Source: Phylloscopus collybita | Lineage: Eukaryota; Chordata; Aves; Passeriformes; Phylloscopidae | Assembly (NCBI GenBank): GCA_027886175.1 | Contig: JAJNNQ010000075.1 | Location: forward strand, 9,837,001 to 9,901,000 | DNA length: 64,000 nucleotides | Reading direction: 5' to 3' | In this document: positions 48,308-61,295 of the stretch, in pieces | How positions within the stretch are numbered: position 1 is the stretch's first letter | Layout: each line of letters starts with the position of its first letter | The notes under the pieces: generated by a model | Databases searched by the model: none | Seen by the model: only the letters and a program-made list of their open reading frames with translations | What the model was told of the DNA's origin: nothing | Made by a program: the position numbers and the translations under genes

Positions 48308-49987
48308 AGCATATGTTCTGGTAAGGAAGCAGAAGAATTCCGGCAGCAGCCTGAAGGGGAGAAACGCCGTCTGTCACGCAATTCCTCCGACATGCAACAG
48401 CCAGTGATTCACCACCTGAGCAGCACAGAGTGAACTTCCAAAGGCCTGCAGCTCCTGAGAGGTTTGCATATGTCTTGCAGTGCCAAACGGCAGCTCCAGA
48501 CTCTGGGCAAAACATCTGCACCCTGCCCACACAAGAGGAATGCTGGAGGTGACCTGGAAACAGGCAAATGAAGAAAATTGCTTTCATTCACTTCATTACC
48601 AGGAGGTCTAAAAGTCACCATTCTCCATTTTTCCCTTTAAAAGTCTCATGTATGGGAGATCTTATTTTCTTTCTTTTGATTCATCTATGATATAAAGTAT
48701 TTTTTAACCAATGAATGAAGAGTTTTGAGCCTTAGTTGCTGAGCTGGGCATGAGATTGTTTCACAGAATTCCCTTTTCCCAGTCCTTGGTCAGATATCTG
48801 AATTAATCATGAATACTTTGATGTGAATTAATAAACACTGGAACAGGTCTTTATTATTTGTTCTTCTGTTCTTGAATTTTTTATGAAATGCTGTGTAGAC
48901 AAGTTTATAATCTTTGCTATCAAGACAAGATGTGTAATGTAAAATGAAGCAGATGTGTTCAGAGAGGGGGAACAGCATTTTTTCTTGTTTTCATATATAG
49001 TTTTTTGAAGAAAGCAGAATACACATTGAAGTTATTTATGCTACTTCAAAGGTCACTATTTCTAAAAGTTGATCAAAAAATAACAGGAAAAAGGAACTGG
49101 TTGAGACAAAAATGAGAAATTGGATTTCAAGCACCTTCATGAACCTCAGGTGATCTACATTAATACAAGCAGTTTGTGCAAAATGGAAAAATGACAGATA
49201 TGTCTTTTGAACATATCACCTAAAAAGTGCATAAAGGAACAGTAGCAGTTACAATTTTTCAGTGTTTCTAAAGGTCTCAGAAGAATCTTTGCAGGAGACT
49301 TTTTAAAGAATTGAAATAGTCATGCATGAGGTGTCAGGCTCTTTCATGAATTTGGAACTGTCAAAAAAGCTGGAAACAAAGAATAATGATTTCTCCTTTT
49401 TTTTTCAGTATAGCATAAAGTAAAGCACTAGAAAGCCTAAGGGGCTGTTACACTTATGATGGTTCTTAGGTGTACTGGAAATTTGAAAGAAGCAGCATGT
49501 TGTGATCAAAGAAGTAGCAAATCTGGAAGGTAATACAAGTATTTACAGAAGTTGTCTTATTAGCCAACACCAAAGAACTTTATAGGGATCTAGGAAATAC
49601 ATAAATGAGTGGTCATTTATGATGACCAAAGAGCTTCTATGCTTTGATAAAGGCAAATTTAATACATTCTAGAAGAAATAATTTGAACTGTTTGCTGTGA
49701 GATTCTTACCCATTCAGGATTAAGATTTTATGGCATTAGGCTCTGGAAATTTTTGTAAGAATGATTAAAAAATCTCTACCTCTACAGATATTTAAGATTA
49801 AATATGGGAAACATCTCCTGAAGATTACCTGATCCAAATTCAAAGCCTGAGGAGAGACAAAACGATCTTTTACGTCCCTTCCTAATAAAATATGATTAGG
49901 AAGGTCAATGTAAATTTTAACTGTATAAATAGTATCATTCAAAAGAGTAATTCAATAGATTAAGACTTTTACATATATTTGAATATT

Positions 49988-50048
49988 CTCACACACACAC
50001 ACACATATACATATATGTATAGTAAATTATATGTGTGTATATATATAA
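49988..50048. repeat. (CA)n/(TA)n compound microsatellite with internal symmetry
   Basis: A CA run, then ATATACATATATGTAT, an AT-rich spacer, then TGTGTGTATATATAT. The two flanks are partly complementary. Confidence 0.9.
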
Positions 50049-53000
50049 AACTTACCTGGAAAGAGGCACAGGTACACACACCTCAGCACATTATTGCTTC
50101 ATTGTAATCAAGCTCTTGTACCTCACATGCAAAAGAACTTTTTCCATAACTACCATTTCTTGGAAACATAGCTGGCAACTCTCCCAACCTCCCCAAAATA
50201 TGACAAAACTTAACCCAAGCTCATTTCTGGCCAAAGCATGTTCTCCAGTGTCTGTCCTCACTCACTGCCTGCTTTCTGGTTATCTCAGCCTCAGCATTAT
50301 ACTACTCTACTGAAATGCCTCTGCAGATCACAGGGCAAAGAAAAAACTGGTTCCCTTTACCCTCCTTTACCAATGTCGGTTTTCAGAGGAGGAAATTCCC
50401 AAGTAGCACTGACCTGCAGAGGAGTAAGCATTATAAACAACACAAAATTGATGACATTGTATTTTGGGGTCTTACCAGGATCTTTTTTCATGCTACAGAT
50501 AGGGGTCAAATTGCTAAGTCTCTATCTATAACCATAATTTTGCATGTTAAATATGTTACTAATGTGCACAGGTTTGTAGGGATTTCTGTTCTAGGTAAAT
50601 TAGAAGTGCCAGTATATAATGCACAGTTCTTGCACTACTTCAGGAAGCAAGACAAGCAAACACTATTACATGCACATTAATAGTTAAATTCTATTTCAAG
50701 AATAGAATAGATTCAAGGTTATCAATATTTTGGTAAAATATTTATCAGTTTCCAGATTTTATTAAGAAATAAGCCCTCTCACCAGTCAAAGGGGTGTAGG
50801 TCAGCAGTTTTACTAAGTCTGATGCAGGTCTGCCTATGGTAACTAAGCTGCAGCAGTGTGTACCAGCTGAGCAACTGGCTTTTACAAATGTGTTTTCTCT
50901 ACCTCAACCTCAGTCTGACTAGTTCTAGATATAATTGTTCCCAGAGTGGGTATTTTTCTATATTTGATTGCTTTCTCCATCAGTTACGTGATTTTTTTTT
51001 TTTCCTTTGGAAGGAGAAAGCTTCAGGATTTTATAAAAAACTCCTTAGTTATTAAATGTATGAAACCTCATTCCTACAGCAGCACTGAATTTACAGAAAC
51101 ATGGATGAACTCCATCAACCAGTCTGGGAAAAAAAGACTAGGAAAACATAAAAGACATTGAGTAAGCCTTCTGTAACTTACTTTAAATGCATGAAATGCT
51201 TCAGATTATTTTGAATGTTGGTAGAAAGATATCAGAAGTATTTTGTTGCCATATGTGTGTTTTAGCAGTTTGATGGAACCCTCTGTTGTGATGTCTGGTG
51301 TAGAGTTTTTATGGATTATTATTGCAGTTGTGCTGGAAGCAGACTGGCGTGGAAGCATCAGATAGCACTCAGGTGTGCTCACAGCCACTTGAAACACACA
51401 AAATTAGAAGAGGCAAGGCTGTTCCTTCATTAGGTGAGGATTCCATTCCCCAGTCTCTTCATGAGGATAAGTAATGAAGTGTTCACTGGTTTTGACTTGT
51501 GAAACAAAGACTGAAGCCCTACTGAAGAAAAGTTCCATGATTATTGCTCTGCAATAAGGGCATCATTGCCCTTATTTTTATTTTCTTCCCAGTGTTTTCA
51601 TTTATTATCTTCTTGTAGATACTTAGCAGTTCAAAATCACACTCATCAAATTTTCCAGGAGTTCAGAGGATACAGCCTGGGAATGTGGCTTTTTTTTTCC
51701 CCAGAAGATTTGTTTTCAAGGCAAAACCCCACAACTGTAAGAGTCACTTTGCAGGACAAAATCACAAAGCAAGTGCCTACAGAATATTTTTTGAACATTG
51801 CTAGTCTGACAGGACATGTCTAGTTCCAAATCACATCTGTTTTCTCACTGTACTCCAGCCTTGAACTGTGACAGGACAGCCTGGAAAATAATTTGTGCAA
51901 TTTCAAATGCTTCTGATTTACTGTGGCCTGCCAGAAAACTGACAGGACAAGTAAAAGATAAAGAATGGTAACTTAGCACAGGCATCATTGCCGTTTTCGA
52001 AGAGATGTCTGCCAAACTATTTCCACTGAAAAACAAAGTCCCAATATATAAATGCTTCACTTTTTGGTAGGGTGAAGGCACCTGTACAACAAACCTTGGA
52101 GAATGAAGTCTCAGGACATGCAGACGAGGTGAAGAGGTTAGGGAAAGATGAGTCCAGGTGTGGTGCAGATAGACACGCAGCCAAAGTTCATCCCAAGCTG
52201 GAAAAGGAACTGCAAGTTCTAACTCTCCATTTCTACCTCTAGGCATTCATCTTTCAGTAGGGTAACCCGAGGAGAGCTTTGTTTTTCACCACATATCTGA
52301 TGAGATCAGAGGAACCATCCAATTCCTCTGGGAAAATGAAAGTGAGGAATCCTGGAAAGACCCTTTCAAAAAAGTGCAATATAATCCCTTGCCCCTTTGT
52401 TTTCCAAACTGACTTTAAAAAATAAAAAACAAGACACATTGCTTCGTAAATGGCATAATGCTTTAAAGAGTAGTAAATTTGGAATCAACAAAATTTATAG
52501 GAGTTTTTAGGTCCATTATGGAGTTTGAGGTATGGATGAGATAAAGGGAGATTGTAAACTTCCACCCTTGTTAGTTAGGAAGATGTACATTTGTGTCAGT
52601 TTCTTTTTTTATTTATGGAGGAATTTAATTATCCCAAGGATCCTATTGCCTGGACACCTTCTCTTCCATGAATTCTTTCTCTTGAACTCTTTCCTTTTCA
52701 AATTCGTTTGAAAAGTCATGTTCCACATCACAAAAGAAAGGCTAAATCTGTAAAAAAAAAGGCTATGAGAGACATATATTTCTTGACACTAACATCAGCC
52801 TAGGATGGAACCATGTTTCCATCTCTGCTGACTGGACCACATTAAAGGTTTTGACTTTGTTTCTGCATCCTAACTGGCAGATCTATTAATGTAAGCAGGA
52901 ATTATTTTTTTTTTAATTTCCTGCTTCAATCTTGTGCTAAGGCATAAATGGTCCAAACAAGCAACAGAGTATTTCATACCTACAGAGAAAATGCTGTTTC

Positions 53001-55315
53001 AGACTCATAACAGCATCAGTACAGACTCCTGGTCATTCTTTTACTGCTTCTTAGTTATCCTTTGGATTGTCTGCTCTTATTATGCTCTCAGCATTTTTGC
53101 CAGGCAGTGGTTCCACTGGCCCCATCAGGCTGCTGTATTTGTGAGTAAGCAACTACCTAGTGAGATGTTCTAATGGGAAACGACTTCAAAGTGTGTGTTC
53201 ATCTTCCCTGTATGAGAAAGGGAAGGAAAGGCAGGAAGATGCACCAGGCATAAAATCTTCTTATAATTTCTTTTCTATAGAGACATAGAATCACAGTTTT
53301 CAAATAAAAATTACATTAGTATTGAAATCATCACATACCTATGCATTTTTGATGATCTGTTAATTCATATCATATAGTCTGACCTCTTCCTTATTAACTA
53401 AATTTTTCATTTCACATTCTGTAATGTTTCTCAGCCCACCACTTAATGAATCAACCACAGATTATGATGTCAGTGACATTCTTGTGTCCAGGAAGCTTCA
53501 CAGGTGATGTAAAAAATGCACTCAAGTCCTAGAAAGAATTAATTTATTTTAAATAACATCACACCATTTGGCCAGCGAGGCTTGAATAAGTGATCTTTCC
53601 AGTGAACATGTGTGAAGCTCAGGCAAGTAAGTCAGAGGCAATTTATGAATCCTAACTATATGAGGCCTAAACTCCAAAGGATCTTTCCAGGGCCATACTA
53701 CAATGCTGTGGTTTCTGTTCTGCCACATTACCCCCAATTTTTAGTTTTGCTTAGAGATCCTCCTGGATTCCAAGGATCAGTGTTTAGTCAAGATATTCCT
53801 TCAGATTAAAGAATTGTGTTTTATGAATTCTACCTTCCATTGAACTGCCTGTAATATCTGCAGCTGCTGGATTAGTCTTTGAATTCTAGTAAGAAAGCCC
53901 ATGAGGAAGGCAGGAGACCTGAGAAGTTATCCTGCTCACGTTTGGGTTTCTGTGAAGGAAAAAACCTTTAGTTCCTTGATCTCTGTATGGTTCTTCATAT
54001 ACTCTGTCCTTGTCTTGTCATATTTAACTGTTTCAAAATCACTTCTCACATATGATAATCTAACTTTATCTTCTGTAAGCATATGCTTCTCTCCTTTGTT
54101 TGAAAGGGACTGAGTGAAGCACAAAGAATGAGCTTAGCCCAGGTGCTCTTTTTTCAAATGGTTAAAATGAAGTGAAATCCATCCTTCTTGTCTAAATTCA
54201 TCCTTATTCTCTAAATCCAGGTTTCTGTGCCTCTCCTCCTTTTTACAGAGTCTAACTCCTGAGCCATTAAAATACAATTTAATTAATGATACTCATTGTT
54301 AGTGCCTAGTCTAGTGTTGCAGTGGGAGGAATTTTGTGCAAGAGTTGAAGGAGAAAAAGGTTTATGTAAGTGTTTTATCTACTGTTGATTTTACTTAGCA
54401 ACTGGTGGGGCTGTGCTTAGTGGAGATGTTGCATAATTGAACTTGTCCCTAAGACTGTAGAACTTACAAAGGTGCCTCTGCACCCAAGTTGTCCAGCAGT
54501 GTGGAGGTGACCTTCGCCTGTATTTTTATGTTGTAATGTAACTTTAGAAGAGGCAGGACATGGCACATTGGCTTGTTCAGAGCTCAGTTAAGTCATTATC
54601 CAGTCTGTAATTGACTGAGGAAAATTATGGTAAACCGTGAAATAAATAAATCCATCATCCAAGAATTTAATGTTTGGGAATCTTCCAGTAGGGAGGAGCT
54701 TTTGACACTGTCTGTCAGACACCTGATGGCATTGCATGTTAAATGTTCTGTGATGCCTCCTCACCTCAGCTCCTATCCTTGGTAGTGACTGGGTCCTGGG
54801 AGGTACATGGGATGGACTTGTGGGAAAGAAGTTCCCAGGCTTTGTTGTTCCACAAAGATATTTTGCCAGCTTCCTGAAAAATAGTGCTAGAGAGAGGCAC
54901 AACAGAAAGTACTAACCAAGAAGTTTCTCTGTTTCAGACTTCATATGGCTCTGGAGCCATGAGCAGGTCTAAATTTTCTGGATTGTCTCCCTAATTGATT
55001 ATTGCTACTTGGCAAAATGACAAGTGTGCCTGTTCCTGATTAGGTAAGGGATGTATGCCTGTAATGGTCAGGGATCTGTCACAAATGTCCACAAAAATCA
55101 CCTTGGGCACGTTCATCAGGTGTGAACACTCGAGCTCCAAGTCAACCTTTTAAATACATTCCAGTTACTAAGATGAAGTGCATGATCACTGACTAGAAAT
55201 AAAGACACAAAGGCAGGAGAGTAGTACAAATTCCAAAAGCAATAGCAGGGTCCTTCCCATTATTTGCCAGCATCTAGGCAGTATGGGCACTAATTAGGGT
55301 TTGATCTAACTGCAC

Positions 55316-55338
55316 ATTAATTAATTAATTAATTAATT
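55316..55338. repeat. (ATTA)n microsatellite
   Basis: Nearly six ATTA units. A further TAATTAATT occurs at 55344-55352. Confidence 0.95.
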
Positions 55339-56361
55339 GCACATAATTAATTGCTGTCTTTCCAGTGCCTTGATTTACATTGTTTCTGAGCAGAATATAA
55401 GATAAAAAATCCCATGTCAGGTAATGTGCAGCCTTAGAGTGCCATTCTCCAAAGCAGTTGTCTTGAGAGTAAAGCCTGCACACAGAAATTGCTCCCTTGG
55501 GCCATAAACAGGGCATAAATGGACAACAGATTGGCAGCAGATGTACAGACCTGTGTGAAGCCAGTATCAGTGTGATGTTTCATTGGATCTTGTTCTGATG
55601 ATTGCGTTAGTTGGCATTTTAGGATGATGGAATGTACATTTCTCAGCAGCAGAGCTGTTTTCTTCAGAGCAGTTTTCCCATCTGTGTCTCTGCCAGCAAT
55701 GCAAACAGAGCAAGATAGGTTTGCTGAATGAATGTGTTCCTCATCAGCTTCACAAGTTTCAAGAGGATGCAGTAAATATGCTTTAATTGCATATTGTGTT
55801 TCAATTATTGCAGTAAACCCGTTTAGAGCAAATACAGTATTGCTGTGCTGAAATTGCTGTGCCTTCAGCCTGTTTGCCCAATGTCAGTGGCAGCCAACTG
55901 TATTTCATTAACTTCTAACACTCAGCAGATTTGCTCACTGTTTTGACTGTGCTGTTTGCTCCTGCTTTGTTCACTCACTCGCTGTAATCTCTGTGATCGA
56001 AATCGCCCAAGCAGCTTTGTCTTTTGTTACTGACAGTAGCACAGAAAGGAGATCATTGGGGTATCTACTGAGGAAAAGCAAAGTTCTTTGGGCTCATTCT
56101 CTTCCAGGTGTACAGGAAAATACATTTAGGGAATGGACACTTTACTCAGTGAATGACTCCCACTGCAGGTCAGGGGGCTGCTGAGCCAGAGATGCAAATC
56201 CAAACCAATATCCAAACCAATACATGACACAGCTGCACTGCCACCCATAAGCAGGCAGGACTTTCACACTGAGCTTCACAAATAGAGGTAGGCAGGAGAA
56301 AAAGCCTGGATGGATGGCTCTTCCAAATTCCCCATTTCATCCTGTATGTCATCATTCTTAC

Positions 56362-56411
56362 CAATCTCAAATACTGGACTTTGTGTCCTGCTGGTCGTAC
56401 TGACCAATTTA
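56362..56411 (-). CDS. candidate internal coding exon of the minus-strand gene
   Basis: On the minus strand a pyrimidine-rich stretch (ctctttaccttttctgtccc) leads to an acceptor catggtcag ending at 56412. The 50-base segment ends at a strong donor, ATTG|gtaagaatg. It takes one base to finish the previous codon (AG+T, Ser), then reads KLVSTTSRTQSPVFEI, and leaves one base (G) that joins CT of the exon at 40719-40933 to make Ala. It is hydrophilic and Ser/Thr-rich like its proposed neighbour. The frame is also open further upstream (to about 56641), so a longer exon with a different acceptor (after gctaccag near 56536) is possible. Confidence 0.33.
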
Positions 56412-58493
56412 CTGACCATGAATTGATGGGACAGAAAAGGTAAAGAGAGTACCACCTTCCCCTCTGCTTTGGAGCATTTCAGGAATAATAAAGTCAGCAT
56501 TCTGATCAAATGCTTAATCTTATACATTGGCTGGTAGCCAAAAAAAAGGGCTTCTTTAAGTACCTGTCTTAACACCATAGCAATTTCTACGAGCAGTGTG
56601 GATGTCCCTTGTGTCATCTCACTCTGTGTCATCTTACACAAGGTGATCCTACAGGTGAGCTAAAACCAAGGCCAGCTGGGAGGCATGCCTAGAGAGGCAG
56701 TGGAGTCAGCTTTGCTCTCAACAATGTGTAACTTCTCACAGCCTCTCTCCAGTTCTGTCTAAAGCATGGCTTTATATCCAAAAAATGTGAGTATGAGTGG
56801 CTCAATTATATATAAACCAGATGGTGTATATTTTTACAGTCTAAAATTATACCACTCCCCTAAAGAGTCTGAGAAAGGGAGAGAAATAGATTATGAGGAG
56901 CTGTACTAGTAATTCATTTGTCACTAAAAATAAAATAGAAATTAGAGACCAGGAATGCTATTACATTTGAAATGAAGTAGAGAATTTTTGCCAAAGTTTT
57001 CACTGTGGATTTGCTTATTTTCTTGTAATTCCTATGCCTCAATTGAGTTTCCAGAGCATCACTGATGTAATTTTTTATTGAAGATGTGCCAACTAGCTCT
57101 ACAGTCATTGGGACAGTGGGGAATTCTGAGCGTTCACCAGCAGCCCAGAGTCTAAACACTCTTGTTTTCTGTGTGTGTGTTCGCCTGATAAATTCAAAGC
57201 AGACACAGTCTGTCTGATTTTCCCAAGCAGGCCTCTATGTATGAGAACCAGAAAGCAAAACGAACCCCAAGCGGGGAGCAGACCTTGTCTGGAGAACTTT
57301 CATATGCCTCCAGATTAGAGACTTGTTTATCTAGATTAGGGGTTTTTTTGGTTGAAACAGCTGTCTGATGTGGAACTTACCCCTCCTACAGCAAAGATCA
57401 TGCCATGATACAGAATAAAACCAAACAAAAGCAAATAATTAAGGAGAGAAAGAAAATTCCTTGTAAACCAGGGTAAGGAATAAATGCGAGTTAAGTTCAA
57501 AGCTATGTAAAGTGATTTGCATAAACTACAATTTGGTTAAACATGTTTGTTGGTTCCACAGAGAGTTCAGCTCAGCCAACTGATAGGTTTGTGTGATATC
57601 ACGGATAGCTTTCAACATTGCATTTAAGGTATTTATTTACTCAAAGAAGCCAGACCCTTCTGTTCTCTCACAGGTTTTATTCCAGCTTCATTCACAGAAC
57701 GATCCTGCTGGTGATCCCTTTCAACCTGATGGTTTCTAGCAGCATTATACTAGATAAAAAATCTAACTAAATTCAGAATTTAGACATCAGGAAATTATAT
57801 TGTTGTTAAAATCCAGTCATAAAAAAAAAACAAAAAGAAAATCTCTTTGCAACCATCTTCCTGAAAATGAGAAAATGGGGAAAACTAAGAGGCCAGAGAT
57901 TGCCTATCAGATGCCATGAGACAACAAGGGTTAAGAACACATTCAGCATGTCAGTGCTTGACCTGTTCCTAGAAAGTAGGAGACCAGACCCTGCACCATG
58001 AATGTCCTCACCCAAAGCAGCTTAGCTGGAATGTCATCTCTGAGGGGAGGATGAGAAAAAGGGATCGGGGACAAGTACAGTTTACTTGGGCCTCTCCAAA
58101 GCACAGGCAAAGAAGCTGAAGGTCAATAAAAAAGATGAGTTCTTCTCTGTGCATGTGGTAGGGCAAAAATGCTTCCATCTGAATGTTTCTAAGGGATTTG
58201 AAAAATCTTATTTCAGATCATGTAGGTGACAGGACTTTTTCCACTTCCTTAAAAATCAGTATAATTAAATTCTTTGAAGCATTTTGAGGCTGTGAAGGGT
58301 ATGTTATAGGGTATGTAGATATTAATATTGATAATAATTCTAGACTTATGTAAATTTTAACCTTTCAGTCAATATCTTTTCAAAGACTTTTTTTTTCTTC
58401 TGCAAAGTGACATCTTTAGAAAATTTAATGATATAAGCTAAAATAATTTGGTTTAGAGTTTTGGATTAATCTAGAACTTCTGGAAGGAGAATT

Positions 58494-58560
58494 ATGGGCC
58501 AAATTCAGCAGTTCATGTATGAAGAAAACTCCTATAGATTCAAAGGACGTTAGGATAAAG
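58494..58560 (+). repeat. possible ancient amniote interspersed repeat
   Basis: 'gggccaaattcagcagttca' followed by 'aactcctatagattcaaagg' recalls the gggccaaattcagccc / cctattgacttcaatgg phrases of a very old repeat. It is similar in type to 2628-2720. The identification is weak. Confidence 0.25.
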
Positions 58561-59257
58561 AGATGAACAGTGCTGGTTTAAGTTTTCTTTAGCATCATAA
58601 AGTTCACTCACTGTCTATGACTGCTTCTGTTTTCTTTCTGTGAATGTTTGCTGCACTGAGGTTTCATTCACAGAAATATTCATGGAAATAAGGCATGAGA
58701 GATATTTGCTGATGTGTGTGTGGGGATGTGCCCATGTGTGCTTGGAATGTTTACACTGGCAGCTTTGACATAGGCACTGTGAAGGTGTAGGGTAGATAAG
58801 AGGAAATCCACCTTGGGAACACATGCAACAGTGTGGGGCCTCTGTGCCTCAGCCAGTAGCTGCTGGAGGTTTTGTCTGCTCAGCAGTAGTTGGGAAAACT
58901 TTCCAGATCCTGGATAAAAAAGCTCTTTTCAAGACTGTGTTACAACGAGGCACCGATATTTACAAACTTATCATCACCCTTCCAAAGCTTGGTTCCCATG
59001 GGAAGGGAATGCTGCAGGCTGGAAGGGACACACAGCACACACAGCTCCTGACCTGGGGAGCAGAGCCCATCGTGAGCTCCTGGTGCTGTACATCAGCAGC
59101 TAACCCAGGCTCTTTATTCTACTGGTAAGAATTCCTAGCACTACTACTGCTGAGTGATTTTCAGGGATCCTCTGGAGCAAAAAAGTGTTACTTCAAACTT
59201 TTCATTAGAGGGGCACAGTCATAAAAGTTAAAAGGATTATTTAAAAAAAACTGCAGC

Positions 59258-59278
59258 TTTTTTTTTTTTTTTTTTTTT
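59258..59278. repeat. poly-T run, 21 bases
   Basis: Uninterrupted T run after 'ctgcagc'. Confidence 0.9.
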
Positions 59279-60533
59279 CCAACTGCAATAGAGAATGAGC
59301 CTTGAACCACCTCTGCTGTTCAGGATTCCCTTGAGGGTTTGGCTGTGTTTTACCCAGAGTGGACTGTTTTTCCCCACAATCTCCAAGGAAAAGCCTGTGC
59401 CTCCTAAGCATAAACCTGGCAGATTTCCCAGAAATCACCCTGAGTAAATGCCAAGCAGAACAGCTGGGCTTTTACCTTTACTCTGAGCCCACAAACCCTG
59501 AGCCCTGTGCCTGCACATGACTCTGCTCCCAGCTGGGGCAGCACAGGAGTGTCTGGGTGAGAGCTCTGGGCTGTGCACAGCACAGGCAGTACTTCCTCCC
59601 ACTGATAGAAAAATTTCAGTATCAAGTGGTGCCAAATAAAAAAACTTTTATTAAAGACTCTAATTCAACAAAGTTTTTCAGAGTTTTTCTCAAATTTTTG
59701 GTAGCTGGACTGTGCTCTATATACATACCCCAAACTAAGTGTACTGCCTTATTTTTTACATATTATATACTTCATTGTTCCTGAAAAAATTGTCTCCAGG
59801 GACAACAACCATTTTATTCTGAGTCTCAGCAGCTACAAGATGATTTCAGGGACTCTTATTCACAGTGTAAAACCAACAACCTCAGTGAATTGACAATGAA
59901 CAATATGTGCATGTGCAACCAGTATATTTGCATAAACCTGCAGCTTATAGGTTGTTTCTATTAGACCTCCTTTTCCACATTCAACAGCAGAGCACAATTC
60001 TTCATCAAAAATGCAATTTTTTGAAAGCATGCACTAAAAGAAACAGATTGTAAATGCAATTAATCAGACTAATTCACTAAGAACACATTTTCTTGTCTCC
60101 TTGAATATTTATTTCTTACTGCTAATTGAGCAAATCTTTCTAAAGAATTCACCAGAAAACAGACACATTATGCAAAAGAGATAACTCTCTTGGGGTTGCA
60201 ATTGTTGTTTTGTAATAACTGTATATTATTACTTTTTTAATGTTGGTGCCTTGGAAGCAAAGACCCTGTTCTTTCTGTACAACCCAATAGAGCTAATACT
60301 GGATATGTCCACCTCTTGGTCTCATTCTTCCGAATATGTACCTATCACAGGCATGGAGATTCAGTTCAATACACTTTCTGATGCTAGACTCCAGATTTCC
60401 TCTTTCTCAGTGGCTATGAAGTAGCAATCCATCAACTCCCACAGGTTCCTTTTACAGAGGGTGCAGCTCCTGCACAGTGACTTCCTGTGGCAGTTCCTTC
60501 TATTCTTCCCACTCTGTCACAGCCCCAGCTTAC

Positions 60534-60626
60534 CTCAGGTTTTCCTTCACTGCTCTAATTTCTTTTTTGGAGGTCTTGATGTTGTCTGTATCATAGTTTA
60601 GGAGTGCATCCCTAATTTTACTCAGT
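60534..60626 (-). CDS. candidate internal coding exon, coiled-coil-like
   Basis: Not recognised by name. The donor is excellent (AACCTGAG|gtaagctgg on the minus strand). In the frame that fits its neighbours, the exon takes one base (A) to finish an Arg codon, then reads LSKIRDALLNYDTDN and IKTSKKEIRAVKENL, leaving AG. The spacing of Leu/Ile/Val among Lys, Glu and Arg suggests an amphipathic helix or short coiled coil. The acceptor used here (gaatag, ending at 60627) has little pyrimidine. A second acceptor 11 bases upstream (gtgtag, ending at 60638) gives a 104-base exon starting ELNR in the same frame but with phase 0. Composition makes this one of the most coding-like segments in the window. 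Confidence 0.4.
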
Positions 60627-60637
60627 CTATTCAACTC

Positions 60638-61295
60638 CTACACATGTCTTAAACACCTTACTTGCTTTTGATTTTCTCCTGCCTTTCACACTTAGCAAAA
60701 CAGATGCAATTTGGATTCTCTTATCTTGTTGTTTCCTTCACTGGTATAATGGCACAACACTGAGATAGGAAACTCACTCTGTATTGAGTAATTCTGCCTG
60801 ATGTTGAGGAATCTCTCTGTGTATTTGAGATGAATCTGACTAGGACTTCATCAGTCCTTTCTTGAATATGGAATGATTCAAAGTGGAGATAAAAAAGGAA
60901 AGCAGGGCCAGGAATGTAGTCCATTACAGCAGGTGGGATGAAAAAGCTTGGTCCTGTTCCTAGTTTTCTAACCATGTGGTAATTGCCTCACCCAGTCCCC
61001 TGTTTTCGGTTCTGCATTCTCTCCTTGGTCTCCTGCAGGAACTTCTTCATGTTCACTTCTTTCTCTGTTTCTCATAACACTTCTCTCTGGTTTTTCACTC
61101 TGTTTTTCTCTGGACATTTTGATTGTTGACTTAATATCTCTTAATTCAAAAGTCACCCTAAGTGTGGCCCAAATCCTCCACCCATGTAAGTGAGAGTGAG
61201 CCTGCTGCAGTCTGTAGCACTGTTGTCAGCAAAGGATCTGGATTTTTAAATTTTATTGCCCTTGAAGGATATAAATGTTTATTCCAGTTACTTAC
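60638..61295. other. putative intron with an open purine-rich stretch on the minus strand
   Basis: About 60975-61156 (minus) is purine-rich and open in more than one frame, giving Lys/Glu/Arg-rich peptides, and ends at a donor-like TGG|gtgagg near 60975. Purine-rich DNA encodes such peptides in every frame, and the upstream side lacks a pyrimidine tract, so I do not call an exon. Confidence 0.3.

Larger units (their letters stand above)
47661..56361. other. putative intron, mostly unique AT-rich sequence
   Basis: No exon fits the chain in this stretch. The minus strand is loosely open at 51845-52439 in two adjoining frames but lacks clear splice borders. It contains an exact 18-bp tandem duplication, T/G-rich and CA/TA simple repeats, an ATTA microsatellite and a possible conserved non-coding block at 55570-56000. 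Confidence 0.35.
56412..60533. other. putative intron, mostly unique sequence
   Basis: Includes a T run at 59258-59278, a GC-richer stretch near 58820-59130 and 59460-59590 without a convincing exon, and a possible old repeat at 58494-58560. Confidence 0.35.

Noticed and set aside
50050..50170. Minus-strand donor ttccag|gtaagtttt
   Set aside because: All three frames are closed by stops shortly upstream. The motif also looks like an acceptor, so it is ambiguous.
51845..52439. Two adjoining minus-strand frames suggesting a retrocopy
   Set aside because: No homology I recognise, no poly-A or target duplication, and a stop between them.
53283..53297. 'catagaatcacag' resembling an inverted CR1 tail
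   Set aside because: The following sequence has no CR1 similarity. The match is too short.
56412..56641. Upstream extension of the frame at 56362-56411 (reading TSTLLVEIAMVLRQVL and onward)
   Set aside because: A pyrimidine-rich acceptor inside it gives a shorter exon that fits the phases on both sides. The extension is hydrophobic and is better read as intron, though not excluded.
60975..61156. Lys/Glu/Arg-rich minus-strand frames ending at a donor-like site
   Set aside because: Purine-rich DNA yields such peptides in any frame. No acceptor with a pyrimidine tract.
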